A stretch of DNA of 64,000 nt from an uncultured Bacteroidales bacterium (GTDB lineage: Bacteria; Bacteroidota; Bacteroidia; Bacteroidales; Paludibacteraceae): positions 57,233 to 121,232 of the forward strand of contig CACWZZ010000007.1 of assembly GCA_902765485.1 (NCBI GenBank), in the 5' to 3' direction. Of the stretch, positions 10,267 to 18,572 are shown in pieces. The stretch's first letter is position 1; each line of letters opens with the position of its first letter. The notes under the pieces were generated by a model. That model was given only the letters and a program-made list of their open reading frames with translations. It searched no databases and was not told where the DNA came from. A program made the translations under genes and the position numbers.

Positions 10267-11712
10267 ATGATAGACGAAAAAGAAATTCTGCGCCGTAGAG
10301 ACATGCGCGAGGTCTTCACTTTTACCATCGATCCGGCGGATGCAAAAGACTTCGACGACGCCCTTTCCTTCGAGGAAATGGAGGACGGTTTGCTCCGAAT
10401 CGGAGTTCACATCGCCGATGTGTCGCACTATGTGAAACCGGGAACAAAGACTGATGACGATGCGTACAAGCGCGGAACCTCAATCTACCTCGTGGACCGC
10501 GTTATTCCGATGTTGCCCGAAGAGCTGTGCAACGACCTCTGTTCCCTCCGGCCGGGCGAAGACAAACTCTGTATGTCCGTTATTTTTACTATGGATCGTG
10601 ACGCGCGCGTGCTCAAGCACAAGATCTGCCGCACCGTCATTCGCTCCGACGCGCGACTCAATTATGACGAAGCGCAGCAGATAATTGAGACAAATATGCA
10701 GCAAAGTTCCTCTCAACTACGTAAACGAGACGTAAACGACACGGAAACGACACGTAAACGACACGTAAACGGGATAGGAGAACAACGGGAGGAAAACAGC
10801 ACCTTAGCGGAGGCTATAGCGACCCTGAACAATCTTGCCGCCAAGCTGCGCGCAGAGCGGATCGCCAACGGAGCGCTCACTATTGAGCAGGACGAGATAC
10901 GTTTTCGTCTCGACGAGCACCACCATCCCGTGGAGATCTATTTCGAGCAACCCAACGAAGCGCACCATCTCATAGAGGAGTTTATGCTGCTGGCGAACCG
11001 TACGGTCGCTCGTGAAGCCGGTTCAGGACGACCGTTCGTCTATCGTGTGCACGACCTGCCCGACCAAGAGAAACTGGAAGCCGTCAAGACTTTTAAACGC
11101 AAAATGGGCTCGCGCGTCTCTCCGCAAACGATTGATCTGCTGACGATTAGGGCGCAAGCCAAAGCCGTGTACTCGACCTATAATATCGGTCACTACGGAC
11201 TCGCGTTCACCCATTACACCCATTTCACTTCGCCCATCCGCCGATACCCCGACCTGATGGTGCATCGTCTGGTGGAGAAATATATCCTGACCGGCAAAAA
11301 ATTGTCCCTCAGCCGCGAAGAACTCGAAATGATGTGCGAACATTGCTCCGCTTGCGAACAGGACGCTACGCAGGCGGAACGGGACTCGATCAAGATGTTC
11401 CAAGCCCTCTGGATGGCGGATCATATAGGAGAAACGCTCGCGGGGCATATATCCGGCGTGACTGATTTCGGGCTGTTTATACAACTCGACGAATCCCGTT
11501 GCGAAGGACTTGTGCACATCTCCCAAATCAGCCAAAACGGCGAATATTGGCAGTACGACGAGAAAAACTATCGACTCGTTTGCGAAGGACGTCCCGCCTA
11601 TACCATCGGAGACCCCGTGATGGTCAAAGTCATCCGCGCAGACGTCAATAAGGGACAAATTGACTTCGAATTAGTAGAAAATAACGCCTTGGAAAACATA
11701 AATGACAAATAA
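10267..11712 (+). CDS. rnr: RNase R/II-family exoribonuclease lacking the N-terminal domains
   Basis: The 481 residues begin almost exactly at the RNB catalytic domain (FTFTIDPADAKDFDDALSF, residues ~19-37, with the metal-binding Asp residues present). They continue through the RNB core (HYTHFTSPIRRYPDLMVHR) and end with an S1 domain (~residues 395-475, GVTDFGLFIQLDE). Bacteroidales RNase R is usually over 700 residues, with a winged helix and cold-shock domains in front. Here an in-frame TGA lies three codons upstream of the ATG and a promoter sits just before it, so the short form looks genuine. A ~35-residue insertion near residue 150 is encoded by an 11-nt tandem repeat. Possible roles are RNA turnover or rRNA quality control. 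Confidence 0.88.
   Translation: MIDEKEILRRRDMREVFTFTIDPADAKDFDDALSFEEMEDGLLRIGVHIADVSHYVKPGTKTDDDAYKRGTSIYLVDRVIPMLPEELCNDLCSLRPGEDKLCMSVIFTMDRDARVLKHKICRTVIRSDARLNYDEAQQIIETNMQQSSSQLRKRDVNDTETTRKRHVNGIGEQREENSTLAEAIATLNNLAAKLRAERIANGALTIEQDEIRFRLDEHHHPVEIYFEQPNEAHHLIEEFMLLANRTVAREAGSGRPFVYRVHDLPDQEKLEAVKTFKRKMGSRVSPQTIDLLTIRAQAKAVYSTYNIGHYGLAFTHYTHFTSPIRRYPDLMVHRLVEKYILTGKKLSLSREELEMMCEHCSACEQDATQAERDSIKMFQALWMADHIGETLAGHISGVTDFGLFIQLDESRCEGLVHISQISQNGEYWQYDEKNYRLVCEGRPAYTIGDPVMVKVIRADVNKGQIDFELVENNALENINDK
10720..10774 (+). repeat. 11-nt tandem repeat (5 units) inside the RNase gene
   Basis: Five head-to-tail units of CGTAAACGACA with 0-2 changes each lie inside the catalytic domain, at a place where the family normally has only a short variable loop. 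Because 55 nt is not a multiple of three, the flanking non-repeat bases must restore the frame. Confidence 0.85.
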
Positions 11713-11713
11713 A

Positions 11714-11746
11714 TTTGCACAAATGCAAATTTTTACGTACCTTTGC
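11714..11746 (+). promoter_or_regulatory. Promoter of the barrel-like secreted protein gene
   Basis: TTTG (11714-11717), a 20-nt spacer and TACCTTTG (11738-11745) sit directly after the RNase stop codon. The predicted start site (~11752) lies downstream of an earlier in-frame ATG at 11702, which fixes translation to the ATG at 11765. Confidence 0.8.
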
Positions 11747-11764
11747 AGACGATTTGACACAGCC

Positions 11765-12511
11765 ATGAGGAAATTATTCGTTTTCATAGTACTCTTTTGC
11801 GTTTCTCTCTCTTGCGCGCACGCGGAAACCATATTATTACGCACAGGTGCGCGCGTGAAAGGAACGATCGTCTTCCAGAACGAGGAAGTGGTCATTGTGC
11901 GTGATGCAGAGGGCGCGCGATTCCAATACCCGCGGGCCGATGTGCAGGAGATTCTATCCGACGAAGCGGAGAAAAACGATTCTGCCCAACCGTCCGAAAC
12001 CACCGAAACCCAAGAGATCACGACCTCCAAGAAAGCTTCTATCCTTTTGGAGATAGCCGGCGGAGCATCTGTTATACCTTTGCAGTCTGCCGGTGGAGCA
12101 GTCTCGGCGGATCTGCTCGTCGGATCGCACCATATAGGGGACAAACATATCTTCATTGGAGGCGGTTTGGGCTACCACGGTGTATTCCTCGGAGCGGAGA
12201 AATATAATTTCCTGCCTATTCAGGTGGCGCTCCGAATGCCTATGATAGAGGCGAAACACGCGCCCGTTTTCGGTTTCGGCATCGGGTATGGCGTTGCGCT
12301 CAGCAAGGATTACCTCGGAGGTATTTATGCCGGAGTAGATTTAGGTTACCGCTGCCAACTCAATCCCAAGACCGCAATCGCATTGGAAGCTTTTGCGAAT
12401 TTCCAGCAGGCGCAAGTGCCGGTTACGACGGAGATTGAAGGACTGCCGTTTACCAGCAAATCCGGACGCAACATCGTGGCTACAGGACTCAAATTAGCGC
12501 TATATTTCTAA
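11765..12511 (+). CDS. Secreted/outer-membrane beta-barrel-like protein
   Basis: A 248-residue exported protein. The start at 11765 is chosen because it gives a clean signal peptide (MRKLFVFIVLFCVSLSCAHA) and follows the promoter. The first ~45 mature residues (ILLRTGARVKGTIVFQNEE) resemble the small SH3-like domain often found on Bacteroidota periplasmic proteins. A hydrophilic linker follows. From ~residue 95 onward, alternating Gly/aromatic strands (FIGGGLGYHGVFLG, YAGVDLGYRCQL) end in a terminal aromatic residue (ALYF), typical of an eight-strand-type outer-membrane barrel. No specific family was recognised, and function is unknown. Confidence 0.75.
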   Translation: MRKLFVFIVLFCVSLSCAHAETILLRTGARVKGTIVFQNEEVVIVRDAEGARFQYPRADVQEILSDEAEKNDSAQPSETTETQEITTSKKASILLEIAGGASVIPLQSAGGAVSADLLVGSHHIGDKHIFIGGGLGYHGVFLGAEKYNFLPIQVALRMPMIEAKHAPVFGFGIGYGVALSKDYLGGIYAGVDLGYRCQLNPKTAIALEAFANFQQAQVPVTTEIEGLPFTSKSGRNIVATGLKLALYF

Positions 12512-12533
12512 AATATTCATTAATCATTAATCA

Positions 12534-12713
12534 TTGAAAAAGCAACCCCGCGAATATAAAGTCTCCATCTTGCTCAACGAGAGCGAAGTGCGGATACTGG
12601 ATCGCTTCTGCGAGAAATACGGCGTCTCCAATAGAAGCCGCCTTATCCGCGAGACCCTTATGCGCGCGATACTCAAGAAAATAGATAGCGACCAGCCGAC
12701 ACTCTTTGATTAA
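12534..12713 (+). CDS. Small ribbon-helix-helix-like DNA-binding protein (TTG start)
   Basis: A 59-residue frame beginning KKQPREYKVSILLNESEVR after a TTG start. A basic beta-strand (YKVSILLNE) is followed by two helices with the motif NRSRLIRETLMRAILKKID, and the protein ends in PTLFD. This matches the ribbon-helix-helix pattern of small conserved Bacteroidota regulators. There is no ATG. The TTG lies at the end of a TTAATCA repeat spacer, 22 nt after the preceding stop. A bidirectional terminator follows. Targets are unknown, and autoregulation or a housekeeping role beside rpoD is possible. Confidence 0.7.
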   Translation: MKKQPREYKVSILLNESEVRILDRFCEKYGVSNRSRLIRETLMRAILKKIDSDQPTLFD

Positions 12714-12766
12714 TCAATCCTCAAATCTTCAAATCTTCAAATCTTCAAATCCTCAAATCTTCAAAT
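12714..12766 (+). repeat. 8-nt tandem repeat (TCAAATCT) in the gap
   Basis: About six units of TCAAATCT fill the space between the stop codon of the RHH-like gene and the terminator. No gene or promoter is visible within it. Confidence 0.85.
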
Positions 12767-12767
12767 A

Positions 12768-12793
12768 AAAAAACCTCCCATCGGGAGGCTTTT
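12768..12793. terminator. Bidirectional terminator between RHH gene and rpoD
   Basis: CCTCCC (12774-12779) and GGGAGG (12783-12788) form a tight hairpin with an A7 run on one side and a T5 run on the other. It serves both convergent genes. Confidence 0.85.
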
Positions 12794-12796
12794 TCA

Positions 12797-13657
12797 TTAA
12801 CCAAGGTAAGTCATCAAGATGTGACTACGTTGACCGGAATTCAGTTTGCGGATTGCTTTCTCTTTGATCTGACGCACGCGCTCGCGGGTAAGATGCAGCT
12901 CATCGCCGATCTCCTCCAGCGTCTTTTCCGGCGTGCCGATGCCGAAGAACTTACGCAAGATGTCTGCCTCACGCGGGGTGAGTGTAGCTAACGCGCGGTT
13001 GATCTCGGTGGAGAGCGACTCATTGATGAGACCACGGTCCGCATTTGGCGAATCTTCGTTGACCATTACGTCGATCAGACTGTTGTCTTCTCCCTCTACA
13101 AACGGCGCATCGACACTCACGTGACGACCAGACATCTTCAGCGTCTCTGCAATCTTGTCAACCGGCATGTCCAGTGCTTCCGCTAACTCTTCCGCACTCG
13201 GTCTGCGCTCGTGCTCTTGCTCGAAACGCTGCAAAGCCTTGTTGATCTTGTTCATCGAACCGACTTGGTTCAACGGCAGACGGACAATACGGCTCTGCTC
13301 TGCCAATGCTTGGAGGATCGATTGGCGAATCCACCATACAGCGTAGGAAATGAACTTGAATCCACGAGTCTCGTCGAATTTCTCTGCTGCCTTGATCAGT
13401 CCTAAGTTGCCTTCGTTAATCAAATCCGGCAAACTCAATCCTTGATTCTGATACTGCTTGGCTACAGATACTACAAAGCGTAGGTTACTTCTGACCAGTT
13501 CTTCCAACGCTGCGCGGTCTCCATTACGGATGCGACCGGCCAACTCTACCTCTCGGTCAACCGAAATCAACTCCTCACGACCGATCTCTTGCAGATACTT
13601 GTCGAGACTTGCCGACTCACGATTGGTGATTGATTTTGTGATTTTTAATTGACGCAT
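12797..13657 (-). CDS. rpoD: Primary sigma-70 factor RpoD (short Bacteroidota type)
   Basis: A 286-residue sigma factor that directs RNA polymerase to housekeeping promoters. It has region 1.2 ([17 protein letters not shown]), region 2 ([32 protein letters not shown]), region 3, and a full region 4 helix-turn-helix ([20 protein letters not shown], near residue 245). There is no region 1.1 or long non-conserved insert, as is usual in Bacteroidota. This is the factor expected to read the TTTG/TAnnTTTG promoters seen across the window. Its own upstream region is AT-rich with no clear consensus promoter. Confidence 0.96.
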   Translation of the reverse strand: MRQLKITKSITNRESASLDKYLQEIGREELISVDREVELAGRIRNGDRAALEELVRSNLRFVVSVAKQYQNQGLSLPDLINEGNLGLIKAAEKFDETRGFKFISYAVWWIRQSILQALAEQSRIVRLPLNQVGSMNKINKALQRFEQEHERRPSAEELAEALDMPVDKIAETLKMSGRHVSVDAPFVEGEDNSLIDVMVNEDSPNADRGLINESLSTEINRALATLTPREADILRKFFGIGTPEKTLEEIGDELHLTRERVRQIKEKAIRKLNSGQRSHILMTYLG

Positions 13658-13732
13658 ATATAATATTGCTATTATATTCTTATATAATGGGGACCCCGAC
13701 GCAAACCAAGCCGAAGGCTGTTTGCGGCGAAG

Positions 13733-13806
13733 TGATCCGGTCGGGATTCGAACCCGAGACCCACAGCTTAGAAGGCTGTTGCTCTATCCAGCTGAGCTAC
13801 CGGACC
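13733..13806 (-). tRNA. tRNA-Arg (anticodon TCT)
   Basis: Minus-strand cloverleaf: acceptor GGTCCGG/CCGGATC, D arm GCTC...GAGC, anticodon stem ACAGC/GCTGT with loop CTTCTAA (anticodon TCT, reading AGA), and T arm CGGGTTCGAATCCCG. CCA is not encoded. Confidence 0.95.
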
Positions 13807-13821
13807 GCGCGCAAAAAGCGC

Positions 13822-13853
13822 GCAAAATTACTGCTTTTTTTTCATATACGCAA
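13822..13853 (-). promoter_or_regulatory. tRNA-Arg promoter
   Basis: TTGCGTATATG, an A-tract, GCAG and TAATTTTGC (-7) are read on the minus strand. The -7 element lies ~16 nt before the tRNA 5' end. Confidence 0.8.
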
Positions 13854-13889
13854 GTAATTTCGTATTTTTTTTGCTTTTAGGGCACCTTT

Positions 13890-14204
13890 TTAGAGCAAAT
13901 TGTCAAAAAGTTGTGCCAAATCTTGCTTGCGGCACGCGCCTACATGACGATTTACCAACTCGCCGTTCTGGAAGAACAGCATCGTTGGAATGTTCATAAT
14001 CCCGTACTCCTCGCAGGTGTCAGGATTGTCATCCACATTCAACTTGCCTACCACTACTTTGCCTTCGTATTCGTTCGAGAGTTCCTCGAGGATCGGCAGC
14101 ATCATTTTGCAAGGACCACACCATGCAGCCCAAAAATCTACTACTACCGGTTTGCCTGACGCAATCACATCCTTGATGTTAGCGTCCGTGATTTCTACTG
14201 TCAT
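13890..14204 (-). CDS. trxA: Thioredoxin
   Basis: A 104-residue cytoplasmic thioredoxin. The redox motif WCGPC is at residues 28-32, preceded by VVDFWAA, and the cis-proline is in NIPTMLFF (P73). The length is standard. The start codon overlaps the stop of the Clp ATPase gene as ATGA, so the two are translationally coupled. Pairing a thiol reductant with an unfoldase suggests a shared protein-quality role, which is inference. Confidence 0.96.
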   Translation of the reverse strand: MTVEITDANIKDVIASGKPVVVDFWAAWCGPCKMMLPILEELSNEYEGKVVVGKLNVDDNPDTCEEYGIMNIPTMLFFQNGELVNRHVGACRKQDLAQLFDNLL

Positions 14205-16474
14205 AATGATATATTTTTGATGGTTATTTTTTTCTGATTAGGTCTGCGCAGCAGGATATCTGTCAGCGGATCCTCCAAATACGTCTGCACAGCGCGTTTC
14301 ACAGGACGAGCACCATTCTTGGTGTCAAAACTCTTCTCTACCAGCTGCTTGATCGCTTCCGGCGATACACTCAACTGATGCCCTTGCGCTTTCAGTCGCT
14401 CTTGCAGCAACCCTACTTCGATCCGAACGATCTTCTCAATCGTTTCGCGACTCAGCGGTTCAAACGTGACGATACTGTCGATACGGTTCACAAACTCCGG
14501 CGGGAACTGTTTCTGCAATGCTTTGAGCAACATGTCATGCGAACGCTTGCTATCCATCGCTTCTGCCCCGAATCCGATGCCGTTGCCGAACTCCTGCAAC
14601 TGTCTTGTGCCTACGTTGCTGGTCAGCACGATAATCGTGTTTCGGAAATCCACGATATGTCCCTGACGGTCGGTCAATCGCCCTTCGTCCAGCACTTGAA
14701 GCAGCACATTGAAGATATCCGGATGGGCTTTCTCTATCTCGTCGAAGAGCACGATCGAGTAGGGTTTGCGCCGCACGGCCTCGGTCAGCTTGCCGCCGTC
14801 CTCATGAGCCACATACCCCGGAGGCGCACCTACCAGCAGACTCACTGTGTGCTTCTCCATATATTCGCTCATGTCGAACCGGATCAAGGCATCCTTGCTG
14901 CCGAACATCTCTTCCGCCAGACATTGCGCCAGATACGTTTTGCCGACGCCCGTCTGCCCAAGGAAGAAGAATGTGCCGATCGGTCGTTTCGGGTCTCTCA
15001 ATCCCAAACGGCTGCGCTGGATAGCGCGAACCACGGTATCTACCGCCTGATCCTGACCGATCACTTTCTTCCGCAGCGTGTCGCCCATCGTGCGCAGACG
15101 TTCGGTCTCACCCGTCGCCACGCGCTGAACGGGCACACCGCTCATCATGCTCACTACGCCGGCTACATCGTCCGTCGTGATCTCGTACGGCGCTTCACCC
15201 AGAGTACCGATCGCTTTCTGCCGCGCATGACTCCGTGCACCTACTTCGTCCATCACGTCGATCGCTTTGTCAGGGAAAGCGCGGTCGGTGATATAGCGTT
15301 CGCTCAGGTTCACGCACGCGCGCACTACTTCCTCTGTATAGACCACATGGTGGTATTCCGCATAGTGCTCTTTCAGCTGCTCCAGGATGTTAATCGTCTC
15401 TTCGGTCGTGGTCGGACGTACTTGCACTTTCTGGAACCGACGCTCCAACGCACCGTCTTTCTCAATCGATTTGGCATACTCGGCAGTCGTCGTAGCACCG
15501 ATACATTGTACTTCGCCTCGCGCCAAAGCGGGCTTCAGTATGTTTGCAGCGTCCAGCGATCCGGACGCGTTACCGGCTCCGATCAGCGTGTGGATCTCAT
15601 CGATGAAAAGGATCACCTCAGGATGGGTCTCCAACTCTGTGATCACTTGTTTCATGCGCTCCTCAAACTGACCGCGGTACGTCGTACCGGCTACCATCGA
15701 AGCGATATCCAGCGTCACGATGCGTTTGCCGCGCAGCGCACCCGCTTCATTGCTCTTGATACGCAATGCCAATCCTTCTACTATAGCCGATTTGCCGACA
15801 CCTGGTTCACCGATCAGGATGGGGTTGTTCTTCTTGCGCCGGCTCAGGATCTGAACCACGCGCTCGATCTCTACCTCGCGACCCACTACCGGGTCTAACT
15901 TGCCTTCCTCGGCTTGGCGGGTCAAGTCATGTCCGTATTTGTCCAACGCCGTAGTGGCATTGCCTTTGCGGCTGCCGCGCTGAGGCTGCCAACCGCTGTC
16001 GTTCACGTCGCCCATCGACTCCGAACCGTCCTTTGGCATCTCCGTCGAATAATGAGGCTGACCGTATAAATCAACCAATTGACCATAACTGATACCCCAT
16101 TTCTCCTCCAGATAACAAGCGGCTCGGTTGATCTGTTCGCGCATGATGGCTAATAGCAGGTGAGCGGAATTGATCACCTCGGTCTGATACTCGCGGCTGA
16201 TTCCCTCCGCAATCCGCAAAATGCGCTCCACTTGAGCGCTGCGGGTCACCGGCTCTGCCAGCGTATGTTTCTCTATGCGCAACGATTTGTCCAACTGGTC
16301 TTTCGCCTCTTCCGGCGCAAACTCCGCCTGACGGAGTAACTCATACGCAGAGCCTTCGCCCAAACGAATGATCGCTAGCAGCAGATGCTCGGCTTCCACC
16401 GTCGTACATCTTAACCGCTCTGCCTCGTCGTGCGCGTAATATAATATCTTATTTAAATTTTGCGTTACTTGCAT
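14201..16474 (-). CDS. clpC: ClpA/ClpC-type AAA+ unfoldase, without middle domain
   Basis: A 757-residue Hsp100 ATPase that unfolds substrates for ClpP. It has an N-terminal double Clp-N repeat (residues ~1-145), AAA1 with Walker A GEPGVGKS (222-229), and AAA2 with Walker A GQTGVGKT (506-513). A ClpP-docking IGF loop lies near residue 630 (NGIGFG). The coiled M domain/UVR region that ClpC carries between the AAA modules is absent: ARSHARQKAIGTL runs within a few residues into the AAA2 lead-in. The architecture is therefore ClpA-like, although Bacteroidota homologues are usually called ClpC. Without the M domain, McsB/MecA-style adaptor control is unlikely. Confidence 0.9.
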   Translation of the reverse strand: MQVTQNLNKILYYAHDEAERLRCTTVEAEHLLLAIIRLGEGSAYELLRQAEFAPEEAKDQLDKSLRIEKHTLAEPVTRSAQVERILRIAEGISREYQTEVINSAHLLLAIMREQINRAACYLEEKWGISYGQLVDLYGQPHYSTEMPKDGSESMGDVNDSGWQPQRGSRKGNATTALDKYGHDLTRQAEEGKLDPVVGREVEIERVVQILSRRKKNNPILIGEPGVGKSAIVEGLALRIKSNEAGALRGKRIVTLDIASMVAGTTYRGQFEERMKQVITELETHPEVILFIDEIHTLIGAGNASGSLDAANILKPALARGEVQCIGATTTAEYAKSIEKDGALERRFQKVQVRPTTTEETINILEQLKEHYAEYHHVVYTEEVVRACVNLSERYITDRAFPDKAIDVMDEVGARSHARQKAIGTLGEAPYEITTDDVAGVVSMMSGVPVQRVATGETERLRTMGDTLRKKVIGQDQAVDTVVRAIQRSRLGLRDPKRPIGTFFFLGQTGVGKTYLAQCLAEEMFGSKDALIRFDMSEYMEKHTVSLLVGAPPGYVAHEDGGKLTEAVRRKPYSIVLFDEIEKAHPDIFNVLLQVLDEGRLTDRQGHIVDFRNTIIVLTSNVGTRQLQEFGNGIGFGAEAMDSKRSHDMLLKALQKQFPPEFVNRIDSIVTFEPLSRETIEKIVRIEVGLLQERLKAQGHQLSVSPEAIKQLVEKSFDTKNGARPVKRAVQTYLEDPLTDILLRRPNQKKITIKNISL

Positions 16475-16540
16475 GTCTATCTCTACAGCAAAAATCGTGC
16501 TAATCTGTTTTTGTCAGTCTCCGTCTGCCAAAATGGCAAT

Positions 16541-16572
16541 AATTCTCAATTCTCAATTCTCAATTCTCAATT
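16541..16572. repeat. 7-nt tandem repeat (CAATTCT) providing the porin stop codon
   Basis: Four units of CAATTCT lie between clp and the porin. On the minus strand the array reads AATTGAG repeatedly, and the porin's last codon and TGA stop (16567-16572) fall inside it. Its ending is therefore set by the repeat. Confidence 0.85.
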
Positions 16573-18537
16573 ATAAAAGTGCCATGCTATTCCTGCTCGG
16601 AACACATCCCGATTGGTCGGATAACCCGGCATGGTCAGGTAATTCGTGTTGCTTTTCATAAATAAATGGTTTAGGTGTTGGTAGTGCGCGAAGAAGCGCA
16701 AACGGATGGACCGCACATAGAAACTGGCATATACGTTCATCCATGGATAATTGCCCACATTCGTCTCTTGCTGGGTGGCAAACAGGCCTGTGCTCGGGCA
16801 TAAAACCGGCGCATGGTAGCGCGTGAAATAACGCAGATCGACTCCAATCTGGGCGTCCAAGGCTCGAAACCATGTGCCGTGATAATACAGCCGGTGTTGC
16901 AAAATGACCAGCGGAACCGGCATCACGCTGTCATTAGTCGATACCTGAAGCACCGCGCGGTTCTCCAGATTGATCCACGGAGTGGTCAGATCCAACCCTG
17001 CATCACCCGTGATGATTTGGACATTGCCGTTGAACTGGCGCGGCTTCCAGTCCGTGGCAGAGATATAAATAGGATGCGTCTGGTTCTCGAAACTGAAATC
17101 AATCCGCGGCTTCAGCCATTTATAGAGGTAACTCACCGTCGCGCCACCCATAAACCGGTACGTGAACCCGAAATCGTTCTCCCACCGCAAATGGTTGGAG
17201 TTGAAATGGTTCAGATACCAACTGGGCTTCTCGCTCTTGGCGTAAGCTCGCGCAGAGATCTCCAACGGATATTTGCCTGCCATAAACCGTGTCTGCAACT
17301 TACCATGCACATCAAACTCACCGATCTTGTAACCCAATACGCACACTTGCCCCTCTACATGATACCGCACGTTCGCTCCGCTGTGTTTGTGAATCGCGCC
17401 GCCGACGAAGGTATTGTTCGTCCATCGGTAATTGAAGATACTGTCTGCTCTGCCGGGCATCACGCCGCCGACGCTCAGCGTGTCTTGCAAAAACCGCTGA
17501 CATTCGTTCATAGCAAAAGCCGTGATACCGAATTTCAACTTCGTGTTGTACGCTTCGCAGAATGTCACCGCAATCGTGTTCCGGATTGTCAGCACGTCCG
17601 TCGAGTCATTCGTCTTTCTCGTGTCGTAATAGGTTGTGTCGTAGAACCCTTGGTTGGCGGTTTTCTCGATATAGCGCCTGTTGGAGTTATTGGTTTCGAA
17701 AATATGACTAAAAGTCATCAGCGGCACATATTCCACTTTGATGGTGTCTTTCTTTACCCGCCGACCGTCTTCAATCACCATAATCGAGTCGTGATACTCA
17801 CGCGGATTGGCAATCGAATATTGGTTGTGCAAGTAGCCGCTCAAATACCGATACCCGATCATGGCATTCATTCGAACCGGCAAATCTTCGGAACTCAGAC
17901 TGCTACTTAACTGACTCACATCCTGAATTCCGCCGTTGTTGAACGAACTCAAACGGCTCCAGCCGAACGCGCCATGCATGCTGTAGTGCGCGCCCGTGTA
18001 ACTGCCCCAGACGCTGCCGCGGAATAACTTACCTGCCGTATTGGCATAGTGACCCATCGAACTCAGGTAGTCCATCTCCAGCCCTAAGTTCAGTCGCTTG
18101 CCGATATTGCCGGTGAAAAGAAAATCTATGTCGTTCTCCTCGTGCCCGGACACAAATCCTTTCTTGTATGCTACCGTGGAGAAAGGCGTCGTAGTATTGA
18201 AAAATCGTTGCTGCTGAGGTGTCACAACGTACGGCGTCAGACTCCATGCGAACGGATCGTCGATCGTCTTCAGCCGATCTTGCACCACGCGGCTCTCGAT
18301 CGGCGAAACCAACACGTTGCCGTTCGTCGCACTACTGATCGAATAGAGTTGCTGCACGTCCACGTCGTGGTAATTCAACACCGTCGTGTCCTTGAATTCG
18401 ATCGTATCGGCGACAGCGGTATAACCCGGCATTTGCCAGGTTCGTACCACCGTCTTCGTACGGAGCGGCTTGGCAGCGGCCACAAGGGTCGCTGCCAACA
18501 GCACTAATACTATGAATAACCGTCTTCTCACTCGCAT
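16567..18537 (-). CDS. Putative outer-membrane porin (Bacteroidota PF14121 type)
   Basis: A 656-residue exported protein with signal peptide RLFIVLVLLAATLVAAA. It has a ~100-residue N-terminal region and then a long series of amphipathic strands, with phrases typical of Bacteroidota putative porins: YKKGFVSGHEENDIDFLFTG, NLGLEMDYLSSMGHYANT, GAHYSMHGAFGWSR. The C-terminus is IAWHFYN, where an aromatic strand end is expected; the extra Asn comes from the neighbouring tandem repeat. Likely role: diffusion channel or outer-membrane barrel. It is separated from the upstream GH57 gene by only a 29-nt G-rich palindrome. Confidence 0.82.
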   Translation of the reverse strand: MRVRRRLFIVLVLLAATLVAAAKPLRTKTVVRTWQMPGYTAVADTIEFKDTTVLNYHDVDVQQLYSISSATNGNVLVSPIESRVVQDRLKTIDDPFAWSLTPYVVTPQQQRFFNTTTPFSTVAYKKGFVSGHEENDIDFLFTGNIGKRLNLGLEMDYLSSMGHYANTAGKLFRGSVWGSYTGAHYSMHGAFGWSRLSSFNNGGIQDVSQLSSSLSSEDLPVRMNAMIGYRYLSGYLHNQYSIANPREYHDSIMVIEDGRRVKKDTIKVEYVPLMTFSHIFETNNSNRRYIEKTANQGFYDTTYYDTRKTNDSTDVLTIRNTIAVTFCEAYNTKLKFGITAFAMNECQRFLQDTLSVGGVMPGRADSIFNYRWTNNTFVGGAIHKHSGANVRYHVEGQVCVLGYKIGEFDVHGKLQTRFMAGKYPLEISARAYAKSEKPSWYLNHFNSNHLRWENDFGFTYRFMGGATVSYLYKWLKPRIDFSFENQTHPIYISATDWKPRQFNGNVQIITGDAGLDLTTPWINLENRAVLQVSTNDSVMPVPLVILQHRLYYHGTWFRALDAQIGVDLRYFTRYHAPVLCPSTGLFATQQETNVGNYPWMNVYASFYVRSIRLRFFAHYQHLNHLFMKSNTNYLTMPGYPTNRDVFRAGIAWHFYN

Positions 18538-18540
18538 AAC

Positions 18541-18569
18541 TCCTCCCCTTGGGGGGAGGTCGGGTGGGG
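18541..18569. repeat. G-rich palindromic element, intergenic copy 1
   Basis: CTCCCC/GGGGAG-type arms followed by a GGG-T-GGGG tail occupy nearly the whole gap between GH57 and the porin. This is a slightly shortened member of the 32-nt family found at 19892, 23369, 25931, 29390 and 47351. Confidence 0.8.
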
Positions 18570-18572
18570 TTT

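Noticed and set aside
14378-15898. A 506-codon open frame antisense to the Clp ATPase gene
   Set aside because: The Clp frame has both Walker motifs and full family length. The antisense protein is His/Arg-rich with no domain, as expected for a shadow frame.
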